A DNA stretch of 64,000 nt from Liolophura sinensis (GCF_032854445.1 NC_088295.1:78830028-78894027), one strand, 5' to 3'; shown: positions 1 through 13,005, counted from the stretch's first letter. The notes: generated by a model not told the origin, from the letters alone. Translations and numbers: made by a program.

Positions 1-86
1 CAGTCTGCCATTGCGACAAGAAGGGAGCAGTGGACGGAGCCTTCATAGGCTACTACGGTATCGCGTTCAAGAGCTCTGTGTGCTAA
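1..86 (+). CDS. Possible C-terminal exon of an unrecognised gene (partial at left edge)
   Basis: Frame 3 stays open from the left edge to a TAA at 84-86. It encodes a short Gly/Tyr/Cys-containing tail that ends in Cys: VCHCDKKGAVDGAF, then IGYYGIAFKSSVC. The window opens with CAG, which could be a splice acceptor. An AATAAA hexamer lies at 118-123, only 32 nt after the stop, as expected for a compact 3' end. The cysteines and aromatic residues would fit a secreted protein, but I do not recognise the family. The frame is too short to be sure it is coding. Confidence 0.3.
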   Translation, partial: VCHCDKKGAVDGAFIGYYGIAFKSSVC

Positions 87-117
87 ATGTTACTGATATC
101 AAGAGTGTCTACGACCC

Positions 118-123
118 AATAAA
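118..123 (+). terminator. Candidate poly(A) signal AATAAA
   Basis: Canonical hexamer 32 nt downstream of the TAA that closes the possible terminal exon at the left edge. It supports a + strand gene ending here, but such hexamers are frequent in AT-rich DNA. Confidence 0.3.
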
Positions 124-369
124 TTCAAATGATATTCTGCTTTTGTGACTCAAGAAACGCATTAACATAAATGTGTTTAGCTCGGCTTTCAGAGAGGTTT
201 GGTTTAAGTGAAACGTTGCGACATGCACGGTGCAATCAATGTTCTATATAAAATATACATACACTTCTGTAAATCAGATATCTCCACATGTGGGGTCCGT
301 TCCATTCGCTCCCCGGTGGCCACTGTCGCCACCCAGTTATAGGTTGGTGGAGTCAGTGGCGTGTATTGT

Positions 370-604
370 AGCGTCTTAACTCACGCGACTTCCGGAACAT
401 TGGGACGTCACGCTGTGTCTTCCGGCGGCCACTGAATGTGCCGATTGAAATACAATTATAGCCATGGCCAGACCTAGGGCATTGTCCAATGGGGGACCTG
501 TCAGAGACAGGCAGCAGGACACTGACATAATTTCATTGACGTCAAATGTTCCTTTCCCCGCTGATCTTGACGCAACATTAAAGACAGTACGATGTTACAA
601 CAGA
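370..604 (+). other. CpG/ETS/CRE-like stretch followed by a short Kozak-type ORF (possible first exon)
   Basis: The stretch at 385-430 has two CTTCCGG (ETS-type) motifs and a GACGTCAC (CRE-like) motif in unusually CpG-rich sequence. An ATG at 464 in a very good Kozak context (GCCATGG) opens a 46-codon frame beginning MARPRALSNGGPVRD and ending in TGA. A GTACGA at about 590 could serve as a weak donor, because HAT1 exon 7 uses a similar GTACGC. No continuation exon was recognised on the + strand. It may be the first exon of an unrecognised gene, a short upstream-type ORF, or chance. Confidence 0.2.
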
Positions 605-830
605 AACTGATACATCGTAACGGTGTTGACGTTACAATCTATTCTAGACGTAACAATGGCTCGAAGTTCTGCTTCACACCAGCCCGCCTCACGGGATTGA
701 AAGATATGCCGCCTCCCCATTCAATTCCAGGAAAGCCACACAACTCCACATTTTCTACATCTCAAATCCTGTTTTCGCACGAAGACAAAGTAGCGTGCTT
801 AAATGTGATGTTCACGCAAGTAGAAGTCTG

Positions 831-942
831 ATTTATTTATTTATCGGATTGGTGTTTTATGCCGTACTGACGTATATTTCACTCACACCACGGCGGCCAG
901 CATTGTGGTGGGAGGAAATCGCGGACAGCCCGGGGTAAGAAG
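831..942 (-). repeat. SINE family A, 3' fragment
   Basis: Reading the + strand, a (TTTA)n tail precedes the family-A block (GGTGTTTTATGCCGTACT, the ATATTTCACT block, and CAGCATTGTGGTGGGAGG). The tRNA-like head is missing. Family A is the tRNA-headed SINE seen complete at 21054-21321 and 27161-27430. Confidence 0.75.
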
Positions 943-2100
943 TCTGCTTGAAGTGAAAAAACAAAATGAGATTCAAGGTTTCAAAACCCCCCAATAATTA
1001 CTTAGAAACATTTACAAGCTAGTAAGCGCTACTTCTGTAGTTGACATTTCGCCAAATAACTGGTGTCAAACAAGCTGCCACGCCCTGATGCGAAACACGA
1101 GGCTTTCTGCATGATTGCCATCCATGTTAATTATCATAATCTATTGTATCAACACCATTAAACAAGATTAAAAGTACTTCCATCACTCACTGAGTATTAT
1201 GGATCCCTTAGAACGTTTCACATCACATCCTGTGATCCGGTAAACGAAACAAACAGCCACGAAGCACTTGGATAATTGGGAGTAAACAGAATGACCATGT
1301 CCTTTCACTTGTCAAAACACAAGCCTCGATTGTGCTGGGTAGAATCCCCTATTGGGAAAATCTCCTGCCTGAACAAGTTGGTTCCAAACTGTGTAACACA
1401 TTTTCTGCTGTTAAGTTCTGCCCTTTCCTTCAACAGCACAATTGCTGACAGTGACCTATTACTGCACAGACCTAAAGACTATACTGCTTCCAGGCTTCTT
1501 CTAAGTGGGATATGTTCCCATTTCATGTCTGCCAGGCAAGATCTGGATTCAAATAACAATAACAAAGTAAAAAAACTTTCCAGGCCCCGGGATCACGATC
1601 TTGGACTAAAGTCATTGTTCGCTAAATCATGGTTCGCTTTCTTTGTTTTAGCTTACATTTGTTGTACAATAACTTACTCAGAATTTCCTTTGTCAATCAA
1701 CATTAGACCCGGTTACATCCGAAATATCTATTTTAAAGTGATTTTAAATTTTGACTTAAAGTCAAGGGTCGCTCCGTGATCCCAGGGCCTCAAAGTGTAT
1801 ACCATGTATACTGGTAACATAGACAATTAGAATAACTGTTATATAATCTAACTGATCAACTTAATATTGTGTACTGAAAATAAGACAGACAAGTGCTGGT
1901 CTAGCAGATAATTATAGTCTGGTGTGGTTAATATGATTGACATCAGTATGCGATAGCAAACCACAATAATGAACTGCTGACGAACGATTTCAACGCCTGT
2001 TATGACAAACATGTTATACATTTAATTGTAACTGTTCAGTTCATGTACAGAACTAAAATCAAGGACTCTCAGAAAACTTTTCAAATTGACCACATATGTA
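943..2100. other. Intergenic stretch with no supported gene
   Basis: Mostly AT-rich. A 167-codon open frame at 1276-1779 has no recognisable domain, mixed composition and no splice or codon pattern that would mark it as a gene. No RNA gene or conserved repeat was recognised here. Confidence 0.5.
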
Positions 2101-2106
2101 TTTATT
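2101..2106 (-). terminator. Candidate SMUG1 poly(A) signal
   Basis: TTTATT on the + strand reads AATAAA on the - strand, about 255 nt after the SMUG1 stop. This would give a short 3' UTR containing the homopolymer run at about 2152-2170. Confidence 0.4.
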
Positions 2107-2359
2107 CATTCACTATTATCTAGCACATTTCTACAAGTTCTCATATAAGACCAAAAAAAAAAAAAAAAAATTGTATAACAATTGTAAAGTGTAAATTTTG
2201 CAGTAGTTTCTACATGACCGACATACACACAAATACAGTATGTAATATGCACAGTAGACAAGTAGACATGGGACAGACATTCCATTGATAAAACTGCAAA
2301 CTACAGCACGAGACCACTGACACAAACTTGAGAACGGACACTACAGTAAGGAGTGTGCC

Positions 2360-5300
2360 TCAGCACTCAGGCGGGGCCGGAGTGGGCGTAGGAGTGCTGG
2401 AGGAAGATGGATCGACGGGCGAAATAGCCGCCGAGGCAGGGGGACACGGGGACTTTGGTAAAAGGTATTGCCATACACCAATATCCTTCAGCTGCTGTTT
2501 GGCAATTTCATTCCAACCCTTGTTTGCTGCAGGGTTGATGGGACTGGGATGCATAATTGTCTCAATGCGAATCGTGCTCCACTCTTCTCCATTCAACACA
2601 GCTTTTGCACGTTCCTGTGCAAATTTCCCTACACCAACCAAAATCTTCACATCATACAAACGCATGGCTTCTTTCAAAGCCTGATCACAGGCTTCATTCA
2701 AAGCTTTCCTTACTCCAACAGGTAGCTTAGGTGGCGTGATATTCTTGCCAGTCACGGACATGAATGCCAGGGGACAGTGGTTATGGATAAAGCAGTGGTT
2801 GAAGAAATTTTCTGGCTCTCCGCAGATTTCCCTGAGCAGTCCCCAAAACCTGGCTCCACTAACCTACAACACAAAAACATTCAAAATGTCAAGTATAATA
2901 CGCAGATACACACATTTTTTTTTGAAACACTGTCAATATTTTATTTGATACTTTATGCTTCACTAGACTGGTGTTTAACATACACTAAAGAATATTTCAC
3001 TTAAAAGACAGTGGCCTGATAAATGACTTGGGGATACAACTGGCTATTCGTGTGCAAGATACCACATCTCCCTGGCTGGTTGACAAATCTCCTGACTTAA
3101 ACCTGCGCTTAGACCACTGGTTGCGTCATCTTTTGGGACAACTGATCCATGGCTCCAAAAGCTAGGACTTTAATCAAATGCAGCTTTGTGGAATCAGGCC
3201 CAGGTCATGTAAGTATCCGAACATTCAACGTCATCACAACTGAGTCAGCAAATGTCCCAGATGCTGATTTATGATGGATTCTTGTGTAGGAGTTGACATT
3301 GTGTTAGTCAGCTTTGTCAGGAGTTTGTCCGAGTGAAAATCAGCCTATGCCCACGCTTCTCTAACAATGTGAAGAAAACCTATCAACAATGTCCTGCGGA
3401 CAGAAAATCCAATATGTTCCTTCATGCAATATTTGCGTATATGTATGATTGTCCATGCCACAACATCACTCCCAAATTCTTCGCCAACATCAATGGAGAC
3501 CAACATATTACACATTTGCGTATCAGAAAATATTGTATAATTTGCACACGAACTTCTGTAATTCCTTTGTTTTTTAGTTTCAAGAAAGTCAAGTGCATTA
3601 TTTTACTGAACGTTAGAGAGACTACAAGAGATTGGTCGCCCATTGTTCTGTCAACTTGGTTCATCTTTTTAAAGAGTAGCAGTAACAACATTAAAGTACA
3701 TGTATTTCATCTCTTTGACACACATATCATATGTTTATTATTTTTATTGATATATTCATGTAAATGTGACACTGACATAATGTGGTACCTTGAGCAACCA
3801 GCTGTCAAAACAAAATGGTGATACAAAATGTTCCTGACGAAGGAAGGCTGCCTTGGCTAGGCATTCAGTTATACGTAAGTATGCACCTGTAGAACATAAG
3901 CAGGCGCAAACACAGCAACCCTACAACACAGCTGTCTATGTATTACATAATAATTGACTTCCTAATATATCCTCTTATGCATCAAATCAGCTTTTTGGGC
4001 ATGATAAACAAGAATTTACCCACATTTACCTTCATATAAAAGAAGTTAGACATGAATGTCACAAAAGTTATTTTCAATGTTATCTACATAAGGGTGAGAC
4101 TTTCAGATTTCTACTGATACGTATCTTACTTTGGATGGTCAATCAAATGTTCAGTTTTATCCAGGGTTTAGGAACGACTATCAACTTGCTCAAGTTGCTA
4201 TATTCGGAAACATGGAAAAAGACTGACTTTGATTAGGTTACCTCCCTTTGCAGTGTAAACAATGGGAGAGGTTCAGTGAACTTCAAATGTAGGTCATGGT
4301 ATTGTATTGTAATTATGAACCCTACCATGTAACATCAGTTCTGCCATACAGATTGTTGGGAATTACAAATAATATCATATTGACAGAAAGCATGATCATA
4401 CCAGGCTTACTAGGCTAACAATTCGCTTTCAATCTGTCATACTGTTTACATGTGCAATCCATTGCAGGAATCTTTGCACTGCCTCATTTGTCTGGCGGAC
4501 AGTTTAAACCAGTAACAGATTTTCCTTCTAATTCTTTTAATTAATATTTTTCGGAAAATACAGGCCCAGGGCATTTAGTTGGGAGTCAAATGCAATTCAC
4601 TTTTGTATTTAGCTGCACCAACTGAAGAATTCTGAACTTCTTTCAGCAATATATCACCTGTGGTTCACAAATGTAGATTTAAGTTGTTTCATTTAACCGT
4701 CACCGTGGTACAGTGTCACAGCCGTACAAGTATTCTGCTGTTATTGCCTCTCTAAAATTATCAATGAATGAATCCTTCACTGAAAAAAGTCATGACATTT
4801 ATTTATTTGATTCTTTAACACCGTACTCAAACCGTCACATACATAAGTAAACAACTTGCACAAGCAGAACTGATGATACACTCATGCCAGAATTCAATGT
4901 GGTGGAGACTTACTTCACTTCTCTTGCATTCCATACCGAGCACAGGCCTCTGGGGATGTTCTCTGCGTGGCTTATACACATTACCACTGATTTTCAACCA
5001 GTCCTTCACAACTTCAACTTCTCCAAATGGAACCTGTGTACAATAGAACACACATTTAAAAGTGGTATTTAACATTTCAAAGTCACACGTCCTGGAAAAT
5101 ATATGCTTATATATTTGATTGTTGTGTAACGCCACACTCAAGAAATTTTCACTTTAAAACCATGGGGGGAGGGGGGGGGGGCGGCAGTTTTATATTTATT
5201 TATTTGATTGGTGTATTATGCCGTACTCAAGAATATTTCACTTATACTACGGCAGCATTATGATCGGAGAAAACTGGGCTCTCGGGAAACCCATGACCAT

Positions 5301-8300
5301 TCACAGTTTGCTGGCAGAGCTTTTCATGTACAGTCAGAGAGGAAGCCAGCCTGGAATTGAACTCACAGCCACCACATTGGTTAGAGGCTCTCGGTTCATT
5401 GTGCCATACTGGCATGCTTATCACCTCAGCCCATTTGAAGTATAAAAAGCGAAAAGCCTGCTGCCCACATAAATCAATTAAAAGATAACTTAATTTTCAT
5501 TCCAAACTATTATGTACAGGTTTAGTTCAATATCAGAAATAAACAAAATGGGCATGAAGGGAGACAAGGTTTGGTTGACTTGCAATCTTTAAATTTGACA
5601 TCAGAAGTTGTTATAAATATAAATTTTACTTTCTTAACATTCTTCTGATTTCATGAAGATGTGAAGAGTTCACAAAAGATTTCAGCCAGAGTTATGCAGC
5701 AGGGCAAATAGGAGAGAAGCCAAACACTTGTTCCTTTACTGATTTGAATACCTAGGAAAAAGAGTGGGAGCTTTTGAAACCTCACCGTATAAAAACAAGA
5801 ATTACATATTTTAATATTTCATTCTTGTTTCTTTAAAGCTAAACATAAAACAGAATATTCACAATTTTCCAATAAAAGTTCAAGGTGACCGAGGGTCAAA
5901 ACATAAGGGTATCCAAATCTTGGGTATTCTAAGATAGACCAAGATACAAAATCAATACAAATATATATCTGCTTGATATGGTTTTGCATGCCCTGTGGTT
6001 AGGTTATCTTCTAGTACACTTACATATATGAACAGTACAGTTGCAACTCAATCTTGTTACACAATAGACTTACATGTACTACATGAAGTTCTAAAACAGT
6101 AGACATACTAGTTTGTAATGCTGGTGGCTGTCGCATAATTGAAATATTCCTCAATACAGGGTAAAACAATCTGATAAATTAAAAAAATTAAACTTTTCAA
6201 TGGGCTTCCCTTTGGACCCAACAATGGGGTCAATTCAGGTCACTCACATCATTTTTTTGACGCCATAACATGAACTACTTACTGATTACCCTGGTAAAGA
6301 TAGTTAAAAAAACATAAAACTGTGCTAACCAAAACTCCTCAGCTCAAACTAAAGATGAACTTATTACCCGAGAAGTGTAACAACATGAACAAACATCATA
6401 CTCGCTGACCTCAATGTGACAAGATACAGGGCACCTACCTATGAATTCACATTTTGTTTATTTCACTGATTTTTAATCATATGCAAGAATCTTTCGTTTA
6501 TATGATGGTGGGCAGCTCATGGGTGGAAAGAACTTGAAAGCGCCAGAAAACGAGAGTGGGGGAATCTAGAAAATGCTCTGCCTGTGAATGGGCAATACTG
6601 GCATGTTGTATGAACTAGCTTTCAAAGGACAAGCACCTTCCTGAGTCTGCCACAAAGATTTACTGCACTTCACTTAGGACATATGACAAATTACAAACAA
6701 AAAATGAACTCTGAGCAGAGAAAGTAGGTCCCATAAGTACATCGATGCGTGAAGTTTTTGGGGAAGCAAAGCCTCCTATGAGGGCATTTATGAGGTGGTG
6801 AAAATTCTCACCGCTTTACCGAAGTAGTTCCAGTTTATTAGTGTACTGTCACAGTGTATTTTAGTATCTCCGTTAAGTTTTCTTCTATTTGGGTATGTAA
6901 ACTCGCATAGATCATTATTTTGAAGCACAATACTTAGTTTATAAAATATTGGCCCAATTATGCTTTTTTTTTCACAACAAAACTTTAGTGTTGCCTGTTT
7001 ACATTCTTTAGCTGCATGATACAAACAGTTCAAATTTCCAGGGATTCGGCCAGGCCATAATTAAGAAAAATTTTTGTTGTGGGTAACATGACCGAATTGC
7101 TAATTTGGGAGGACTCAATTTTTTTTCGGAAATGTGAGAATTTCTACCCCTGGGAGGCAAACATTGCCGAACACAAACCACTACCGCTTCAATTTACCAA
7201 ATTACGTTCAGTATTACAGGTTTGCTCTCGCCTGAGTCAGAAGAAAATTACCTACTACCTTATAATTCTGCAATTGCACGGCACAATAACCAGACTCATT
7301 TTAAACTCATGGGTTCTAGCTTCTTTGACAAGCCAAATATGAACTCTGAATTCAGAAAGCAGGTCAAAGGTCAGCAAAGCTGAGGGAGGAAGGATCTGTC
7401 CCAGATTTAATGGATGGAATTTCACTGCATATGGTTCATTAGTCTTGGAGATATGCTACAAAACAAATAAATAGTACAAATAAATAAATGTAGTACAAAG
7501 GTACTACATATTTTTATATATTTATTACATATTTAATTTTTTTAATTTTTTTTACATATTTATTTTTACAGAATAAAGTTATGCATGGACCTATTTTCCT
7601 AATTATTTTGAGTTATTCCCCTTACACTGGCACAGATAGGAATTTTTAAATTAAATAAATACTAAGTTTACACAACTTTTGGAATAAATTAGCTCAGATA
7701 TATTGATGAAAACTCTTCTGTTAAGTTCAATTGTTATCAAAATACAAGAAGGCATAATTGTAAATGGAATTTTGTATATGTACTAGAAAATGTTATGGCA
7801 ATTAGTGCAATACCAAACAGATAAAACCACTGTTTGGTTTGTTCATAATTTCTGCATTGAATTTTCTGCATACAATTCTATACGTACATTAATTTTCATC
7901 ATACAAACTAGAACCATATTGCCTTGTGTCCATCATGATGCATGTACACAATCATGTTCAACCTACAGTTGCAGAATTAAAAAGTTCATTCTTCTAATTC
8001 TTGACTTTCCACACATGTATTCTAAATGTCTGAATTTACAGCAAGTTAACATCCACTGTGCACAAATTTGTTACGAACAATTATATTAGCACACGTTTCT
8101 CTCAGTGATCTGAGTGGCCAGTTTCAGAGGCTCATCCAGCTTCAATGTCTCAAGTTTTCAATCTCACAATCATATTAATTAGCTTTGAAACAAAATCCTT
8201 TTGTGATATGACTGATAAGGCTGAGATCATATACAAATATATGATGCTGAGACTGATGACATTTTATGGTACGAATTGGTTATACCTTGAACTTATTAAA

Positions 8301-11300
8301 CTAAAAGGCAAACTGTGATTAAAAAAAAACATCCAAAAACTGAATATAACTTTGTTAGTAGTGAAAGTGTTACATAAAACGATACCAGTAACCAATACGA
8401 TCAGTTCACCAACAGTACTGTATTAAGACAGAGAAAAACATTAACTGAAAACAACAATTTAAAGAAAAAAAAAAAAAAACACTGGAAATCTCATGTCCCC
8501 TTGGCTTCTGAACTGGCCTGGAAAACAAGGTTAACTCAACAACAGAGAAACAAGTGAACTCCTCCCACCCAACATAACTTACCAGTGTCTTATTTTCATC
8601 CCTGCAGAATTAATTTGCAGAAAGTCTGACATGTTTGTCTGAATTTAGGAAACCTAAGTCATTAGGGTTTTTTAAAATGAGTATGATCACCTGTGTATCA
8701 TTCCAACTTGTCATCATTTTCTGTACCAACAGCCTCAGGTTAATCCAGTAATACATTATACTAAATGTATATGTACATGTAAGATCACCTTTCCATGTAA
8801 TAAACCGTAAAGATGTAGGCAGAGATAACAGTTTCCAATCTCCATACTATTCAATCAAAAAAGTTGTTTCTGCTCAGAGCAATGTACAAAGTGATATATC
8901 AATGGGCACATTTCAATCAGGGATTCAGGTCATACACATGTAAAGAAAATATACCTTGTCACACACTTAGGCCACTGTCACCATAGGTATCTTGAATACA
9001 CTGAGGAATTACTCTATTCACTTTCAACACACAATTTACACAGTATATGTGCAACTATTACTGCCATACAATTTATTGGGATGCAATCTGGATTCTACAT
9101 GTATATATACTAGTATTCCATATCAGTGAAATTCTCCACCTTTTCGCATGTTTGCAAGGTTTTTTATTCAAGCATAATCTGAAAGAGTTTTATATGTTGA
9201 GTGTTAAAAATGTACTTTTTGTGAAGACCTGAAACTGGTCAACCAAAGCAACGTAGATTTGCCTCCAAAATCAAATTACAAATGCACATAAATTGCACTG
9301 AAAGTTGCTGTTTTATAAGCAAAAAGGTTGAGATATCAGGGTAATGAATAAGTGAATGATATTCTATCAAAGAAATCAAATATTCTTCCACTGCAATTTT
9401 ATTTGTTTCTTGAGCTGATAAAACTGAAAACTATAATGAACCCCTCCAAATTAAAGCCAGGAGTGTGTTTTACCTTTTGTTATATACTTATTTCATTGCC
9501 TATGTTAGCGCTATTGATCACCTTATTTGCATTTTGCGAACATAAGGTCTGTTTTCGAAATTTTTTTCCCACATCATCTTGATGAAGTAAAATCATCCTG
9601 CCAAGTTACAAGAGTAACTTTCGCATCAGGCAAATTGTCCTTTTATTCAACATTGTGTCTGGACCTGGACTCCTGCACAGCGCATTAAGTTGAAAGTCTG
9701 TACTAGTGTTGGCATAGGCTTCCCATTCAAAAAAAAAAAAGTCTAGGAAAGGCATCAGGTTTGTGTGTGTTTGCATACGTATGTGTGTGTCAGAATTACT
9801 CCCCTTTACACCTGCGTCCCCATACATAGGTCTTTATACGGAAAAGTGGTACTAAAAGTAGTACCAGAGAGGAAGCCAGTCTGAGCTGGGGTAACTCACC
9901 TTGCATGCCACTTCACTTTTTGATTGATTAACTGCTTTGCTTGGAGTTTCTATTCGCAAGCTGTGAATTTTGTTGTGACTAGATGGTTGTCCAATTGACC
10001 AAAACATTTCTGACCAGATTAGCCACATTTGCAAAAAGGAAAAAAAAAAGGCTAAAGCTTTTGTGTATAATACATTTGTATTATTTAGTTATTTTCATGA
10101 ATATTTCACTCCTAGGATTGAAGTCAGTTACGTGGACGACAAACCTACTGAAACAGTGGAATATGTACATATATGTATGTATGTATGTATGAGGTTTTGT
10201 GTCACACTTTTCTGATGTCGAGCCAGCTAGATATGGCTTTGAGCCTGTGATCTAATTTGTTGTGATAAAACTATGCTTAAGGTATATGATCCTGTGAAAA
10301 GTCGTGTAACATGTGCCCGGAACTGTGAATGCACTGTAGCATATATCAAAGCAGGTATACAGTGTACATGTAACTATAAGAACTTTGTGCAGGAGATCAT
10401 TTTCTATTGCAGCTAAGGTGTTATTGCCAGCCTGGCAGTCATCAGAGAATACTTACTCCATTCTGAACCATTCCAAATGGCCCCGGGTTCATCCCCAGGA
10501 ACATGACTGCTTTCCTGCCATTGTAGAACTTGCGCACATAATCAGCGTGCGGTTCAAATGCATGGTCGAGAGGGCAGTAGATGTGACTGACGGGCTCTGG
10601 GAAGAGCAGACTCCTCAGCCTGAAGCAGAGCTGCTGTTCTAACATGAGGTACTGGTCCGCCATCACGGGGGGATCACTACACACAAAGTTGTATATGGTT
10701 TTCCGGTCTGGGTTTTCATCATCATCCCCTTCCAACAAGCTGTGATAGACACAAGTTTCTGACATGTTGTTTGGGGATGGACTTGCATGAGGAGGTACCT
10801 GTCCATGGTGGTAGCCCATTGGCATCCGCTCCGTTTTTATGTTATGCATCTGCGGAGCCATGTGATACTGGTTCAACGGCGAATGCTGTGACATGGCATG
10901 CTGGGACATGGCATGTTGCGTAGGGCTGAAGGAAAATGATCCATTATCCTGAGGTCGGCCTCTGTCAGGCGGCATATTTGTACAATCTGATTCTCTCTTG
11001 ATCATTTGGTCAAACATCGACCTTGCCACATATGGGTGACCAGTCTGTTGAAAATACATGTTCTGAGAGTCAGCATTAGGCATGTGCCCAATATTTCTGT
11101 AATCATACAGACTGTTTTGTCCATAGGCACATGCCACATTGCTTGTGTCACACCGCTGGGGGCCCCACTGCCCCCCGGCCCCATACATGGGCATACTGAA
11201 CATTGGTGGGGAGTAGTTGGGGTCGCAGTAGCTTGTTCCGTTGAAGTTGTGCATGTTGTACATACACTGGTCGTAGGGCTTGGTCTCACTGGTGTTGGAC

Positions 11301-11641
11301 AAAGGATTGACGAATGGCGTGCTGTGATGAGGTAACGGTGGGGTGTTCGCACTGGACAACACATTGCCCAAGTTATGATGAGGTAATGTAGTTGTTGAGG
11401 GACTGTTGGAGAACATGTTTGTCGGGGGTACAGGGGGAAACGGGACGTACTGTGGTGGGGCATCTGCAGGAAGCTCTGCGCCACTCCCCGGCCTCATCGG
11501 TAACCGCTCACCCTCATTCTGACCCAGCAGGTGGTTACTGGGTGGGCGTTCCCATTCATTTGTCGGTTCAATCTTACATCTTTTGGCATAGGGAAAATAG
11601 GTGTAATCCATGCTTCGTGTAAAAAGGGCCAAGGAAAAACC
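2360..11641 (-). CDS. SMUG1: SMUG1, single-strand-selective monofunctional uracil-DNA glycosylase, with long N-terminal extension
   Basis: Removes uracil and some oxidised pyrimidines from nuclear DNA as the first step of base-excision repair. Coding exons on the - strand are 11611..10457 (the exon itself opens after an AG at 11641), 5033..4914 and 2863..2360. All have GT-AG borders and the frame runs through both joins, giving 592 aa. The catalytic domain covers about residues 317-560. Motif 1 GMNPGPFGM is at 373-381, with its Asn at 375. FWGLLREICG is at 431-440. Motif 2 HPSPINP is at 530-536, with His530. Animal SMUG1 is usually about 270 aa. Here about 316 residues rich in Met, Pro, His, Asn and Gln precede the domain in the same uninterrupted exon, and a Pro/Ser/Thr tail follows it. 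The start was set at the Met at 11611. The frame is open back to the acceptor, so an earlier start in an upstream exon cannot be excluded. The identification is firm; the N-terminus is provisional. Confidence 0.93.
2864..4913 (-). other. SMUG1 intron 2
   Basis: Donor GTAAGT at 4913-4908, acceptor TTGTAG at 2869-2864. Open frames inside it, such as 3333-3821, show no conserved domain. No mobile element was recognised. Confidence 0.85.
5034..10456 (-). other. SMUG1 intron 1
   Basis: Donor GTAAGT at 10456-10451, acceptor TACACAG ending at 5034. It holds one nearly complete family-A SINE (5192-5440), a G-rich run at 5163-5181, AT-rich low-complexity sequence near 7440-7570 and a (TATG)n run near 10165-10190. 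No further gene was seen. Confidence 0.85.
5192..5440 (-). repeat. SINE family A, nearly full length
   Basis: The TTTA-rich tail at 5192 is followed by the conserved block (GTGTATTATGCCGTACTCAA, then the AATATTTCACTTATAC block) and a diverged tRNA-like head near 5355-5440. The head has a B-box-like GAGTTCAATTCC when read on the - strand. The element lies in SMUG1 intron 1, in the same orientation as the gene. Confidence 0.8.
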
Positions 11642-12894
11642 TGTAACATAAGACGAATATGTCAGATACATGTCATACTACTCAGTCATAGATGCTTTGG
11701 ATAATATCTAATAATACCATATGGAGCTCAACATCATGCTTATATATACACTCCTGTGTAACTTCATGATGAATTATCTCCCTTGGGCCATGGTTTCCTA
11801 GCTCCAAACAAGGCTGAGAGTATAGCATGGTCATACCTGATATTTATTATTGCATGTACATGATGAACTTAACAAACCTAACATGTACATGGAGTCTGCT
11901 TTTTGTTTAACTCAATGAGTTACTAGAACATGTTTGTGTTCAAGGGATTTTAATCCTATGCACCCAACTTAAAAATTAAAATATTATATTTGAATGAGTT
12001 CTTCAAGTGGGTGATCTACTGCAGAATGGACAACAGAATTCAATAATATACCGAAAGGCAAACCATGACCAGATTCCACCTGATTTTTGCACATTTATGT
12101 TTTTTCTTAAAAGGACATACCGCCCAAAGAAAATCAGAACTTTTGAGTTGGTTCAGCTAAACACAAAAATTAGTTGCATTTGATTCCTAACTAAAGCTCC
12201 TGGCCTATATTTTCCAAAAAAATGTCAACTAAGACAATTATAGATAAAGGCGCAGACAATAGAGTGACGTCACAGCAAACGTTTAAGTATGGGAGAACAG
12301 AAGTTATATGGTCAGTCGCATAATTACAACACAATACCGTGTCTGGAATAGTCTGACATTTAAAGTTCATTGCACATCTACCATCATCTTGACACAGGGT
12401 GCTGGTGAATGGTTTCAACTAGGCCTGTACACTGTACCAACTATTTCTGATCTTCAAATACCAATGTTTTTAATTTTAAAAAACTGCGATACAATGTAAA
12501 TGTGATCAAATATCTAATGAGTAGCCATTATCAATGGCCTGAAACTCACTAAAGCTCAAGGTAAATCAAACAGGTTGGGCCCAAATTATCAAAACAGGAC
12601 ACCAGGGGCTTGCACTATTGACAGGTAGAATGAACATTGGGGCAACTATGATGGACACAAACTTAGACCTGAACCAAACAAACAAGGAGGCGTCTACATT
12701 AGGATGTTATATACATGTATGAAGTTACTTCGAGAAATGATTAATCATTATGATAATATCACGTGTCTGAGAAGTTTTTTTTTTTCAAGAGAGAGAGGGG
12801 TAATGGGGGATTGCAAAGAGGCACCATCCTTTGTCTTTTCCTTTTTGTAAAATCAAAACATCTTTAACAAGAAGTAAGAGCATATTATTAAATA

Positions 12895-13005
12895 GGATCG
12901 AGAGAACTCTGTTCACTAAAATTGAGGCAATACCAGTAACCAAAATTGAGAGAATACTGTAAACCAAAAGTAAAAGAATACAGGTAATCACAAGTAAAAA
13001 GAATT
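12895..13005. repeat. Degenerate ~25-bp tandem repeat
   Basis: Four or so imperfect units on the + strand share a core of the type AAAATTGAG..AATAC(C/T)(A/G)TAAC. The units explain the repetitive Leu/Ile/Val open frame on the - strand here, which is therefore not a gene. Confidence 0.5.

Noticed and set aside
1276-1779. 167-codon open frame on the + strand
   Set aside because: No domain, no splice context and no promoter-like sequence. Frames of this length occur by chance in several intergenic parts of the window.
3333-3821. 162-codon open frame on the + strand
   Set aside because: Lies inside SMUG1 intron 2 on the opposite strand, with no recognisable motif.
10442-10456. Four extra residues (VSIL) at the end of SMUG1 exon 1
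   Set aside because: They are the start of the intron (GTAAGTATTCTC). The conserved VPFGE continues from the next exon at 5033.
10385-11622. Several + strand open frames overlapping SMUG1 exon 1 (10385, 11006, 11392)
   Set aside because: They are antisense shadows of the long SMUG1 coding exon, with no domain of their own.
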